From Delphinapterus leucas (lineage: Eukaryota; Chordata; Mammalia; Artiodactyla; Monodontidae): a stretch of DNA of 64,000 nt. Each line of letters opens with the position of its first letter. Within the stretch, counting starts at the first letter, position 1. The notes under the pieces are model-generated. The model was given only the letters and a program-made list of their open reading frames with translations, had not been told where the DNA came from and did not search any database. The stretch lies in NCBI RefSeq assembly GCF_002288925.2, contig NW_022098031.1, positions 4,352,370 to 4,416,369 on the forward strand, read 5' to 3'. This document shows positions 34,150 to 45,304 of this stretch, in pieces. The position numbers were made by a program, and so were the translations under genes.

Positions 34150-35450
34150 TCTGTACTTCATAGTAAATGTGCTTTTGCATTATATCATTTGTTATTCAGG
34201 AAAACCAGAAGTCAGGGATCAGGCCTGTCTTTGAGTTGTGCCCAAAGTAGAAATGTGTGACCAGCTTTTAAATAAGCATATTAAAACTTATATGTCTAAG
34301 AGATGATTGATGTGTTCAAAGTTATCTTGAATTTATTTCAGTAATGTCACTGTTTTTCAGAAACACTTTTGAAACTATTTCGGCATTTCTTTAGTGCCTT
34401 CAGCCTCATTCTTTTACCTATATTCTGTGGTGGCGAATAACATCTCTTGAGAATGGATTTGATATTTGGGAAAAGTGGGAAGTGATTCTGAGCAGGGTCT
34501 CACACTTAAAATTAGGGATCAAAATGAGAAATGTCATTTTTCGTTAAAAATAATCAGTGACCAAAAGGATGAAAGCTATCCTTGTGTCATTTATATGGTA
34601 GCTAAGAAAGTGATTAGAGGAGAGGAGTTCGAGAATTCCTTTGTATGATGGCAAGTTGAAATGGTCTCTAAAAATGACTACTCTGAATGGAGATAACCTT
34701 TATTTGGATATAAATTCTGCTATATTAGTTAAAGTTACATCTTAAGATAGTTACACTTGTTCTCTGTTTGCGACTTAGGCCAGTGCTATGCTGATTTAGC
34801 ATGCGCTTCAGAGAAAGAGTTGGTGAATGAATTATACATGGCAGATATTTTTTCCATTTAAAGGAGATCAGAGTCTATATAACAAAAAAACCAGAATCTA
34901 TGTAACATTTGTTTGCATAATAATTTCTCAGTTACATTCATATTTATTACATAATTTGTGGTTATCTGTATTTAGGTTTAATTCCAGGCAGCTACCCCAT
35001 CCCATTTCCTAGCATGAACTAAAACCACTTGTGTTGCTAAGCGTGAGTGTACTCTCTGATGCAGGTTTACATGTAAAATAACTTTTGTGCAAAAATTATA
35101 CTAGGCTGCATTATAAACATGTTTATATTACTGAATGGTTTTGTATATCAGTGCTGTACTCTACTGGTACAGATACTAAGCAATAATATACCTATATATC
35201 TTGTTGAAGAAGAACTTGTGATAGGAAGATTTCATTTTATCTTTTGAAGGCATTATTTTTCTTAATTTAAACTCCTAGATGGTAGAGTTTAATGAAGCTT
35301 CCTCATTTGTGAGTATTAAAGGATACTAAAAAATGCCTCTAGTCCCTTTTTAATAATACTTTTTCCTTTTGAGGTTTCAAAATAATTTAATGTTACAAGA
35401 CCTTTAATTCAACAGATATTTGAGGGTAAGTCACTATGCAGGGGCAGAAA
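34150..35450. other. Unannotated intronic sequence
   Basis: About 1.3 kb with no recognised repeat or exon. Confidence 0.4.
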
Positions 35451-35459
35451 ATTTAGTGG

Positions 35460-36600
35460 GAACTAGATAGACATGCGACTTCTTTGAGTTTGTGTGTGTG
35501 GGAAGGGTGGGGAACAGACAGTAAACTACTGATTGAACAATCCACTGTGTAATCACCATTGTGGACAGTGCTAAGAGGAGGAAATAGAGGGTGATAGAAG
35601 ATTTTGCTGACCTAGTGGGTGGGGAGGGGAGCCAAGGAAGGTGACTTAAGCTGAGGGAAAAAAGAATAATATTTCTGGCAGAACATCTTGTTTAAATATC
35701 CTGGCACAGCAAGGAACTTGGCTTTTGCTAGGAATTGATTGAAATAGTCCCCTGTGACTGGAGTGTTTAAAAAAAAAAAAAAGAATGATAACGTGGTGCA
35801 GTAGGCAAGGGCCAGGTCATGCGAGCCTTGATAGACCTTGTTAAGGATTTTGATTTTTGTCTTAAGGCGCCTTGGAAACCATTAGAATATTTTAAACAGA
35901 GGGTCATGAAATGATCAAGTTTAGAATGATCACTCTAGGTGCTGTGTAAGAATGGTTTGGAGGGAACCAGGATAGATGCTGGGAGACTCATTAGGTCGTG
36001 TTGAAATTAAGGTACCTATGGCTTATCCAAGGGAGATTCCTGCAGGCCTGTGGGTCTCAAAGTGTGTCACCTGGGAACTTATTAGAAATGCAGATTCTTG
36101 GGTTCTACTGAGACCTATTAAATCAGAAGCTTTGGGGGTGGAGCTTAGAAATCTCTTTTTGAACAAGCCTTCCAGGTGATTCTGATGCTTCCTAAAGTTT
36201 TTGAACCTCTGCTGCAGGCCATTAGATATGTGGTTTTGGTGTAGGAGAAAGTTCTAGGTTGGTGATATGAATAGGGAATAACTGCATGAAGATGGTAGTT
36301 GAAAATGAGAGGCGGAGAAGAGGCCCTAATAGAATGAAACCTTGAGAGACTACTGTCCAAGTCCTGTACAGAGTGAGGCGAGCTAGTGAAAGAATCAGAA
36401 AAGGATTGGTTAGAGGAACTAGAAAATCAGGAGCATCTTTGCATAATGGCATTGGTGAAGGAAGCATTAAACTTGACAATGAAGGGTCTTTGTGTAAATA
36501 ACTGTAGTGGGAATGCAGAGGTAGGCACCAGATTTCAACGGGTTGAGAAGGAAGTGGAGAGAGGAGTGAAGAAAATACAATTTACTCATTTAAGACATCC
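35460..36600 (+). mobile_element. Ancient interspersed repeat, interrupted by MER5A
   Basis: 'cgagccttgatagaccttgt', 'ttggaaaccattagaatatt', 'gatcactctaggtgctgtgt' and the later 'aatgaagggtctttgtg' recall a common old repeat whose consensus runs 'gccttgtaggccatggtaagga...gatcactctggctgctgtg'. Family not named. The DNA transposon at 36048-36211 sits inside it. Confidence 0.5.
36048..36211 (+). mobile_element. MER5A-type hAT DNA transposon
   Basis: Starts CTGTGGGTCTCAAAG and ends TTTTTGAACCTCTG (imperfect terminal inverted repeats). The inside has 'cacctgggaacttattagaa' and 'ccaggtgattctgatgc'. The 8-bp target-site duplication CTGCAGGC is perfectly kept at 36040-36047 and 36212-36219, which is the hAT duplication length. 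Confidence 0.88.
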
Positions 36601-36967
36601 CTTACTCTTTGGACAGATATTTAAAATTCCAGAATATGGGAAAATTAAACTAAATAACCTTGATGGGCAGCTAACCAGCATAAGATTCTATTGAGAACTG
36701 TATGATAAACTCTCATTGTTTGGACCTATTGATTTTGAAACTCATAATCTACATAGAGGACTGAGCTCAAGTTTATAATTGTCTTTACCACTTTGCAAGG
36801 AATGCTGTAGTATAATAATAAACTTATGGGAGGAATGTTTAGCCTACCAAGAATGCTGGGTTTTTTTTTTTTAACATGATTGAAACCACTTTAGCAGTAT
36901 GCATTTATATGAAAGTAATTTTTAAATTATATATACTCTTATTTATTACAAAAGTATTAATTCATTT
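36601..36967. other. Unannotated intronic sequence
   Basis: Nothing recognised before the gap. Confidence 0.4.
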
Positions 36968-37067
36968 NNNNNNNNNNNNNNNNNNNNNNNNNNNNNNNNN
37001 NNNNNNNNNNNNNNNNNNNNNNNNNNNNNNNNNNNNNNNNNNNNNNNNNNNNNNNNNNNNNNNNNNN
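36968..37067. other. Assembly gap (100 N)
   Basis: Exactly 100 Ns, the usual placeholder for a gap of unknown length. The right flank begins inside a SINE, so the missing part includes the SINE's poly(T) tail and the adjoining part of its body. Confidence 1.
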
Positions 37068-37155
37068 CATGTGGGATCTTCCCGGACCGGGGCACGAACT
37101 CATGTCCCCTGCATCGGCAGGCGGACTCTCAACAACTGCGCCACTAGGGAAGCCC
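37068..37155 (-). mobile_element. Young CHR-2-type SINE, head only, cut by the gap
   Basis: 'catgtgggatcttcccggac' through 'cactagggaagccc' is the tRNA-derived head in reverse orientation. The rest lies in the gap. Confidence 0.92.
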
Positions 37156-37163
37156 AGGAAAAC

Positions 37164-37237
37164 TTTTTTTAATTAAAAATTTTTTAAAAATTGAAGTATA
37201 GTTGATTTACAATGTTGTGTTAGTTTCAGGTATATAA
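37164..37237 (-). mobile_element. Very short L1 3'-end stub, antisense
   Basis: T-rich tail followed by 'attgaagtatagttgattta' and 'caatgttgtgttagtttcag', the last ~70 bp of the L1 3' untranslated region. 'aggaaaa' flanks it (37156-37162 and 37238-37244). It abuts the SINE head. Confidence 0.8.
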
Positions 37238-37424
37238 AGGAAAATTCTTTAAATGCATTTTATAATTCAAATTCCAACTTTTAATTTCTTTAATTACCCC
37301 AACTTGTTAGAATTATTTTAACGTGTTAATGTTATGCTGTTCTTAAGGAAGACCACATTTAATGTGAAGTCAAATTAAGATAATTTCAAGGTCAGCCCCA
37401 ATTACAAAATAATATTTTTCAAGT

Positions 37425-37471
37425 TGTGTGTGTGTGTGCGCACGCGCGCACACACATTGTGCATACACACA
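37425..37471. repeat. Alternating purine-pyrimidine tract with internal inverted symmetry
   Basis: A (TG)n run passes through GCGCACGCGCGC into (CA)n, giving 32 consecutive alternating bases (37425-37456), then a second 14-bp alternating stretch. The two arms are complementary to each other. This is a good Z-DNA or hairpin candidate. Confidence 0.85.
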
Positions 37472-37699
37472 AGAGAGGGGAAGGGGAGGGGGAGACAAGT
37501 CATTTTGAGATGCATTTTCTCAGTGAAAAATTTTTGTTTAAATTTTTTAAAAAGCAAAAACATGATTATTCCATCAACATATGCGGTCTGTAAAATTCAA
37601 CAGTACAGAAACTCATAAACTTAGTTTCTGTTGCCACTAGACCCCGCTTTATGTCCCACATAGTCTACATATTACCAATTTGGTATTATTCTTCCAGAT

Positions 37700-37784
37700 G
37701 TTCTTCCCTTTCTCCCTCCCTCCGCCCACCCTCTCTCCCTTTCTCTCTCTCTCTGTATATATATATATGTATGTGTATGTATAA
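37700..37784 (+). repeat. Polypyrimidine tract and (TA)n
   Basis: CT-rich run ('tttctccctccctccgccca', 'ctttctctctctctct') ending in TATATA/TATG repeats. Confidence 0.8.
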
Positions 37785-37914
37785 TTTTTTGAAAAATAGA
37801 ACTGGGATTATAATGTAATGCTGTTTTGCAGTTTTTTCGCCAGGCAATACATATTACTTCTAAAAGGCTGAATCCTAGTAATTCCTCCCATTGAATTTAT
37901 ATTTTGTTCTTTGA

Positions 37915-38070
37915 ACATTGAACTGAGACTTAAAGAAACTTGGGTTCTGGTCTCTTTTTGCTCCATGATCTTGGGCAAGTCACTTAATCCCTCTGTGTTT
38001 AGTTTCTTCATCTGTAAAATTTAGAGATAGTGAGTTATTGATTTGAAGATTTCTAATAGCTCTAAAGTTT
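37915..38070 (-). mobile_element. MIR fossil, antisense
   Basis: 'gatcttgggcaagtcactta', 'atccctctgtgtttagtttc' and 'ttcatctgtaaaatttagag' are unmistakable MIR core in reverse orientation. Confidence 0.85.
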
Positions 38071-38241
38071 ATTTAGAAATGCTAGGATTTCAAAGAGCAG
38101 ACATTTCCTGGAATTTTATATAGAAAGTGATTATCTTAACACACCTGTGAATACTTAAAGGGTTAAGTTCTTGCCAAATTAAAAACACAATAGTGGGGGG
38201 AAAAAGCATGTTAGAAACTAGATTCAAAAAGATGATTTCCT

Positions 38242-38433
38242 GGGCTTCCCTGGTGGCGCAGTGGTTGCCGATGCAGGGGACACGGGTTCGTGCCCCGGTC
38301 CGGGAAGATCCCACATGCCACGGAGCGGCTGGGCCCGTGAGCCACGGCCGCTGAGCCTGCGCGTCCGGAGCCTGTGCTCTGCAGCAGGAGAGGCCACAAC
38401 AGTGAGAGGCCCGCGTACCGCAAAAAAAAAAAA
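38242..38433 (+). mobile_element. Young CHR-2-type SINE, sense, with A-B box deletion
   Basis: Head 'gggcttccctggtggcgcag', end 'cgcgtaccgc' plus poly(A). Direct repeats 'aaaagatgatttcct' (38227-38241 and 38434-38448) are perfect. Compared with sister copies it lacks about 12 bases between 'agtggttg' and 'ccgatgcag', inside the tRNA-derived region. Confidence 0.95.
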
Positions 38434-38448
38434 AAAAGATGATTTCCT

Positions 38449-38957
38449 GTCATTTACTCGTGTCCTTAGCTTTTAGGATAAGCACAGACCCGTAAAAAAA
38501 AAAAAAAAAGAAGAGCTTTCTTAGCTGCAAATTTACACCACTTTTTTTGCAGGGTGTGGGATATGGGTGGGTCTGTTGGGTCTTTGTTTGGTTTTACCCA
38601 TCCATTGTTCATGGGAGATAAGACAACTGGGACTGCTCAGCGTTCTTTAAGGAATTGTGTCATCTCACATAAGTGGCTTAGAAAAGCCAGGGCACTAGGG
38701 ATAGGAGCCATTGGTATGAGGCCAGGAGCTGTGCTTTCTGTTCTTTAGCTTTCTACTTTGCAATTATTTGCTAAGTAAAATTTTCACAAAAAACTTGAGA
38801 AGGCAAAGCAGTCTTAGTGTGAAGAATCTCTGAGTGAAGGTGTTTGGCTTTTGAATTAGCATTGCTCTGTTCTTATTATTAATATTATGTTTATTAAACG
38901 GTAGTTTTTATTTTCCTGCTTTCAATGTCTCAGGTTAATGATTTTATTTCCATTTCG
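38449..38957. other. Unannotated intronic sequence
   Basis: Includes a poly(A) run at about 38494-38509 with no recognised element in front of it. Confidence 0.4.
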
Positions 38958-39171
38958 TTTTTTTTTTTTTTTTTTTTTTTCGGTACACGGGCCTCCCCCT
39001 GCTTTGGCCTCTCCCGCTGCGGAGCACAGGCTCCGGACGCGCAGGCCCAGTGGCCATGGCTCACGGGCCCAGCCGCTCCACGCCACGTGGGATCCTCCTG
39101 GACCGAGGCACGAACCCGGGTCTCTTGCATCGGCAGGCAGACTCTCAACCACTGCGCCATCAGGGAAGCCC
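38958..39171 (-). mobile_element. Young CHR-2-type SINE, antisense
   Basis: Poly(T), 'cggtacacgggcctccccct' through 'gcgccatcagggaagccc'. More substitutions than the other short copies; direct repeats are not clear. Confidence 0.92.
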
Positions 39172-39251
39172 TTGTTATTTTTTTTAATTGTTTTCATCTT
39201 TCTTTATCCATAGTGTTCTTTGTCCATTAAACTTTTAGGGCCTCTTTTCTT

Positions 39252-39463
39252 TTTTTTTTTCATTTTAAAATCTTTATTGGAGTATAATTGCTTTACAATG
39301 GTATGTTAGTTTCAGCTTCACAACAAAATGAATCAGTTATATATATACATATGTTCCCATATCTCTTCCCGCTTGCGTCTCCCTCCCTCCCACCCTCCCT
39401 ATCCCACCCCTCCAGGCGGTCACAGAGCACCAGCACCAAGCTGATCTCCCCGTGCTATGCGGG
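39252..39463 (-). mobile_element. 5'-truncated L1 3' end, antisense
   Basis: Poly(T), 'tctttattggagtataattg', 'ctttacaatggtatgttagt' and 'ctatcccacccctccaggcg'. Perfect 14-bp direct repeats 'gggcctcttttctt' (39238-39251 and 39464-39477). A lineage-specific, fairly young insertion. Confidence 0.92.
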
Positions 39464-39477
39464 GGGCCTCTTTTCTT

Positions 39478-40066
39478 ATTCCTAATCGTTAGCTTGTATT
39501 TTTCTAATATTTTCTTGTCACCTTTATAGATTTTGAATTTCTCTGCCCTTTTCATTTGATTTTTGTGCTTAAACTCTTTCTAAAAATTTAGCTATATTTT
39601 TTCCAAACAGGATTTTATTAAGGTAGAGACACAAATAAGTATAAAGAAGAAGACTTGAGAAAATGAATGACTCCAACAGTGGCTTGCCCAGGGAGAGCTT
39701 TAGTTTATTTTTATTGATACATGTATTCTTTTTTCTATATACCTGGCTGCTCGGTGGTATGGTTCTAATGTGGATAGCCCCAAATATACTTCACACTCTA
39801 AGCAAGAGATTCAGGATAACTTTTTTCCCCTCCACTTATCCAATAGTAGCTCTTAGGGATTCTCATAAGAGACTTTCTTATTCCTTTAAATTTTGAACCA
39901 CTTCCTCGTAGCTTTAATCTGAGTAATGCAGATGCACCATGGGCAAATTTCCCACCTCTAAATAAAATAAGTTTATTTACAGTGATAAAGCCTTTGAACT
40001 ATACTTAAAAGGACTGCTCTCATGTTTCCTGTCATCCCTTTAATTATGTTGAAGGTGTTTGATATT
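39478..40066. other. Unannotated intronic sequence
   Basis: Nothing recognised. Confidence 0.4.
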
Positions 40067-40078
40067 AAAAGTTTCACA

Positions 40079-40542
40079 TGAAATTGAACTATTTGTAGTG
40101 AGGTGGATGGACCTAGAGTCTGTCATACAAAGTGAAGTAAGTCAGAAGGAGAAAAACAAATACCGTATGCTAACAATATATATGGAATCTAAAAAAGAAA
40201 TGGTTCTGAAGAACCTACGGGCAGGACAGGAATAAAGATGCAGATGTAGAGAATGGACTTGAGGACATGGGGAGGGGAAGGGTAAGCTGGGATGAAGTGA
40301 GAGAGTAGCATCGACGTATATACACTACCAAATGTAAACTAGATAGCTAGTGGGAAGCAGCCGCATAGCTCGGTGCTTTGTGACCACCTAGAGGGGTGGG
40401 ATAGGGAGGGTGGGAGGGAGATGCAAGAGGGAGGGGATATGGGGATATATGTATACGTATAGCTGATTCACTTTGTTATACAGCAGAAACTAACACAACA
40501 TTGTAAAGCAATTATACTCTAATAAAGATGTTAAAAAAAATA
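40079..40542 (+). mobile_element. 5'-truncated L1 3' end, sense
   Basis: Starts in the last part of ORF2 ('gtgaggtggatggacctaga') and runs through the G-rich 3' untranslated region ('gggagggtgggagggagatg') to 'ctctaataaagatgtt' and the A tail. Flanked by 'aaaagtttcaca' (40067-40078 and 40543-40554). One of only two L1 insertions on the plus strand downstream of the promoter. Confidence 0.92.
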
Positions 40543-40642
40543 AAAAGTTTCACAATCCTCATTTTAAAAACAATAAACAATCTTTAACAGTGTCAGCCTC
40601 CCAGAATCTGCTTTTCAATAATAAACACAAACAAAAAAAACT

Positions 40643-40705
40643 AAAAATAGAACGACCATATGGCCAAGCAATCCCACTACTGGGCATATACCCAAAAAAT
40701 AAATA
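40643..40705 (+). mobile_element. Tiny internal ORF2 fragment between direct repeats
   Basis: About 55 bp of L1 ORF2 ('aatcccactactgggcatat' preceded by 'agaacgaccatatggccaag'), ending in 'acccaaaaaataaataaa'. Near-identical 22- to 26-bp A-rich direct repeats flank it (40620-40642 and 40706-40731). It lacks the L1 3' end. Confidence 0.8.
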
Positions 40706-40731
40706 AATAAACACAAACAAACAAAAAAACT

Positions 40732-42280
40732 GGTGGATTTTAACTAATATTTTATTGCTAATCTTATTATTGAAAACTTTGTTTTCTAATTTATATTTCT
40801 TAAAATAGGAACTTCCTTTTTTAGTGTACATATAGGAAATGCTTTGAAAAGTATTTTATAGTATAAAATACTATTATCATGAAAAGTAACTTTTAAGGAA
40901 AAAAACATTTGTGATTCTGAATGATATAACACACCAGTAATTTTTTTATGTCTTCATAAATACTTCAGCTATTACTTTGATGTATAACATATGGGCTCAG
41001 GAAAGCAAAGGTAGATAAGGTCATTCTTTATTCTCTATATGTTCTACTCTGGGCCAAGGCCTCTAACTGGATATTGCTCTGATGTAAGTGGAGCAGATAA
41101 AACCTTGTTTGTTAGCTGACTGTCACTATATAACATCCTTTCTCAGTAAGAGACTTCAGTTGATTCAATCCTGTAGCTTTGTTGCCCTCACCATAGCTAC
41201 ATTGCTGCACTTTGTTTAAAGGTCAGCATTGTTGCCCTTTAATATTACATTTCTCATCGTGCATCTCATTCTCATTCAGCATTTCTGAACGTTTCTCTCA
41301 TTCTGGCAACTAAATTAGCTCAAATTATTACTATTTTGGCTGTGTATTTCCAGATACAAAGCACTGAAAAAACACTTTAACATATATAAAATATAGAAAG
41401 GAGTTATTCTGCCATATGTGTAAAATCTTAATGAGTATTTTAGTTTAAATGCCATAAGAATGCAAACCCTGCATTCTTTTGTTAAACATTTTAAAATGTA
41501 TACATGTAAAAATACTTCAAAATTATAAATACCCAAGAATCTTAATCTTGGTCACATTAGGCCTCTTAAAATATAATTATAGCATTCTGATACCTTTTAA
41601 GTTGTATGCGGTGAGATAATTCTTGTAGTTGGTAGTTCTTTGGGGAGATTTGTTTGTATTGTTTTCCAAAATAACAGTCACTTACAGAGTTCAGAGTCTG
41701 GAAAATCTGAAGGCTTTCATAATTTCAGGAGCACAGTGACAGCTACACAGCAAGTCCATATGTTGCTTAGCTATAATTACATTTTAATAATTACTTTTTC
41801 TTTGGAGGAAGAACTATGGCTAACCTCCAAGAGAATGAAGCTGATGATTGTAAGTATTCAGATTTTCTCAACTGAAAGAACTTTGTCTTTTTTATCCTAT
41901 TTTAAATAGTTGAATATATTTATTTTGTATCATAGCATCAAGTGGATGAAGTTTCTATTCTGGGTCCTACTGTAAAATTTAAATGAATATTTGCATCAGA
42001 TGGGAAGATTACCCTGGTTTTTTTGTTACTCCCGTATATGGACTTGCTGCCACAGGCATGCTAATTTTGCCATCTCCTACACGCAACTTGCTCCTTTCCG
42101 CCTCCATTCTTTTGCACATTACCATTCCCTCCACCTGCATCCTTTCATCCACTTCCTTTTCTGCTTTGAAAACTGGCATCTAAAATTATTTCGTCTAGAG
42201 ACTCTTTACTCCATGTAACTATCACTTATTTTCTTGGTTTCACCATAACACTTAACATGGGTAGATATAGATTCAACTAT
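40732..42280. other. Unannotated intronic sequence
   Basis: About 1.5 kb with no recognised element. Overlapping open frames at 41983-42218 have no domain. Confidence 0.4.
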
Positions 42281-42284
42281 TCTG

Positions 42285-42425
42285 AGCTGTGTTTCTGTGA
42301 TGTACCAGGTATAGTGTTATCTATCTCATTTAATTTTCATAGCTATCCTGTGAGTTATTCCCATTTTTCAGGTGAAATTAAATAAATTCCCTGTTATATT
42401 CCTAGTTTTAGCTATGCCATAATTT
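42285..42425 (+). mobile_element. MIR fragment, sense
   Basis: 'tgatgtaccaggtatagtgt', 'tctcatttaattttcatagc', 'tgtgagttattcccattttt'. Confidence 0.75.
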
Positions 42426-42539
42426 GAACTTTTTTTGTGATTTTTAAAAATATACCTTTTTACAATGTCATTCTGCCTTTCTTTCTTTCTTTCCTTTCCT
42501 GCTGTCTACAATTTAACTCACCAACAGCACTTAAATTTT

Positions 42540-43845
42540 TTTTAAATTCAGGTATAATTTACATTGAATAAAATACACCCATTTAAAGAATATAGTCTGC
42601 ATTTTGACAAATGTATACACCCATGTAACAACCACATTTTCATCAGTCCCCCAAATTCCTTCTGCCCTCTCCCACTAATGTCTCTTCTTCCCCACTCTCC
42701 CCCAGGCAATAACTCATCTGGGTTCTGTCCACTATAGATTTTTTGTTTGTTCTAGAATTTCACATAAATGGAGTCATAGAATATATGCTCTTGTCTGACT
42801 TCTTTTGCTCAGCATGTCTTTAAAATTGTTTCTTTTTATTGCTAGATTGTGTTCAGTTGTATAGAATGGAATATACCACAATTTTGTTTAACCATTCACC
42901 TGTTGATAGACAATTTGACCTGTTTCTAGACTTTGGCTATTAAAAATAAGGCTGCTATGAAAAATCCATGTATAGGTCTTTGAGCGGACATATTTCCATT
43001 TTTCCTCTGTAACTGTCTAGGAGTGGCTGTACCATTTTGCATTCCCACCAACAATATATGAGCGTTCCAGTTGCTCTCCATCCTCATCAACACTTATATT
43101 GTCAGTTTAAAATTTTTTAGCCATTCTAGTTATTGTGTCATAGTGTCTTATAGTATTTCATTTGTATTTCACTGGTGACCAGTGGTATTGAACACCTTTT
43201 CATAGGTTTATTGGCCATTGTATCTTTTTTTGGTAAATTAAAATTTTTTGTGTATTTAAAAATTGGTGTTTTCTTCTTCTTACTGAATTTTAAGACTTTT
43301 TTATGTAGTCAGGATCTTAGTTCTTTGTCAGTTATATGTATTGTGCATATTTTTTCCCAGTCTGTGCCTTGCCTTTTCATTTTCTTAACTGTTTTTGGAG
43401 AGGGGAAGCTTTTAATTTTTATGAAGTTCAGTGTATCAATTTTTTCTTTCATGGTTTGTGCTTTAGGTCTCCTAAGAAATTTTTGCCTACCCCAAAGTTG
43501 TGAAGATTTTCTCTTGTGTTTTATTCTAGAAGTTTTATAGTGTTGGTTTCTATATTTAAGTCTATGTTTCATTTTGAGTTAATTTTTGTGTTTAATGTAA
43601 GAGCCAAGGTTTTTTCCTTTTACTTAATATCTAGTTTTTATTGAAAATATTTTTTATTTTTCCTTTGGATTTTCTCAGCACCTTTGTTGAAAAGTAATTG
43701 AACATGTACATGTGATCCATTTCTGGACTTCTTATTCTGTTTCATTGATATATATGTGGTATTCCAATATCATACTCTTTTACTTTATTTTTATAACTTT
43801 TAGAGGTAGTATAAATCCCCCAACCCAACATCATTTTGAAAATGA
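42540..43845 (-). mobile_element. L1M 3' half, antisense
   Basis: Reverse-complement L1 3' untranslated region and ORF2 ('ggaatataccacaattttgt', 'cattcccaccaacaatatat', 'gtaagagccaaggtt'). More diverged than the lineage-specific L1s. Minus-strand open pieces such as 43309-43572 are decayed ORF2. Confidence 0.85.
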
Positions 43846-43860
43846 AAAAAAAATCTGCCT

Positions 43861-44815
43861 ACTTTTTTTTTTTTTTTGGCTGCATCTAGTCTTTGTTGCT
43901 GTGCGTGGTCTTTCTCTAGTTGTGGCGAGCTGGGGCTACTCTTCATTGCGGGGCGTGGGCTTCTTATTGCAGTGGCTTCTCTTGTTGTGGAGCACAGGCT
44001 CCAGGTGCACGGGCTTCAGTAGTTGTGGCTCACGGGATCTAGAGCGTAGGCTCAGTAGTTGTGGTGCATGGGCTTAGTTGCTCCTCGGCATGTGGGATCT
44101 TCCCAGACCAGGGCTCAAGCCCATGTTCCCCGCACTGGTAGGCGGATTCTTTTTTTTTCTCTTTAATCTTCACTTATTATTTATTTATTTTTAACACCTT
44201 TATTGGAGTATAATTGCTTTACAATGCTGTGTTAGTTTCTGCTTTATATCAAAGTGAATCAGCTATACATATACATATATCCCCATATCTCCTCCCTCTT
44301 GTGTCTCCCTCCCATCCTCCCTATCCCACCCCTCTAGGTGATCACAAAGCACCGAGCTGATCTCCCTGTGCTATGCGGCTGCTTCCCACTAGCTATTTTA
44401 CATTTGGTAGTGTATATATATCCATGCCACTTTCTCACTTCATCCCAGCTTACCCTTCCCCCTCCTCGTGTCCTCACGTCCATCCTCTACGTCTGTGTCT
44501 TTATTCCTGTCCTGCCCCTAGGTTCTTCAGAACCTTTTTTTTCTTTTTTTCAGATTCCATATATATGTGTTAGCATACGGTATTTGTTATTCTCTTTCTG
44601 ACTTCACTCTGTATGACAGACTCTAGGTCCTTCCACCTCACTACAAATAACTCAATTTCATTTCTTTTTATGGCTGAGTAATATTCCATTGTATATATGT
44701 GCCACATCTTCTTTATCCACTCATCTGTCGATGGACACTTAGGTTGCTTTCATGTCCTGGCTATTGTAAATAGAGCGGCAGGCGGATTCTTAACCACTGT
44801 GCCACCAGGGAAGTC
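43861..44815 (-). mobile_element. CHR-2-type SINE (older subtype), antisense, split by an L1
   Basis: SINE body at 43861-44151 ('ggctgcatctagtctttgtt' to 'ggtaggcggattctt') and head at 44780-44815 ('aggcggattcttaaccactg' to 'accagggaagtcc'). The L1 between them duplicated 'aggcggattctt' (44140-44151 and 44780-44791). Removing the L1 and one repeat restores one continuous SINE. Confidence 0.93.
44152..44779 (-). mobile_element. 5'-truncated L1 inserted in the SINE, antisense
   Basis: T-rich start, 'ctttattggagtataattgc', the GC-rich 3' untranslated region, and the last ORF2 bases ('gtgccacatcttctttatcc', 'ggctattgtaaatagag'). Bounded by the 12-bp SINE-derived duplication. Younger than its SINE host. 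Confidence 0.93.
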
Positions 44816-45075
44816 CATCCTTGCATGATTTACTCCCTTGCCCTCACTGCTTGTGTTTGTGTTGTTGATTTTTGTTTTTCATTTGTTTTTGTTAGTTTCT
44901 GCTTTCAAAGATATTGCCATCAGCAGGGGCTATGTGCTTGGTATTTTCCAGGGCAGATATTGTTTGTATTACGGAAGATGTTAACTACTTTCAGCTGGCT
45001 GGAAGTAATGAGCAGTTGGGGTTCTTCCTCTGTCTCACTATCATTGACAGTAAGCAATTCTACATTCCATTGGTA
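44816..45075. other. Unannotated intronic sequence
   Basis: Nothing recognised; the long open frame starting at 44825 runs into the next SINE and is not a gene. Confidence 0.4.
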
Positions 45076-45088
45076 CATCTATATGATT

Positions 45089-45288
45089 TTTTTTTTTGCG
45101 GTACGTGGGCCTCCACCGTTGTGGCCTCTCCTGTTGCGGAGCGCAGGCTCCGGACGCGCAGGCTCAGCGGCCATGGCTCACGGGCCCAGCCGCTTCGCAG
45201 CATGTGGGGTCTTCCCGGACTGGGGCACGAACCCGTGTCCCCTGCATCGGCAGGCGGACTCTCAACCACTGCGCCACCAGGGAAGCCC
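45089..45288 (-). mobile_element. Young CHR-2-type SINE, antisense
   Basis: Short poly(T), 'gcggtacgtgggcctccacc' to 'caccagggaagccc'. Direct repeats 'catctatatgattttt' start at 45076 and 45289. Confidence 0.95.
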
Positions 45289-45304
45289 CATCTATATGAT
45301 TTTT

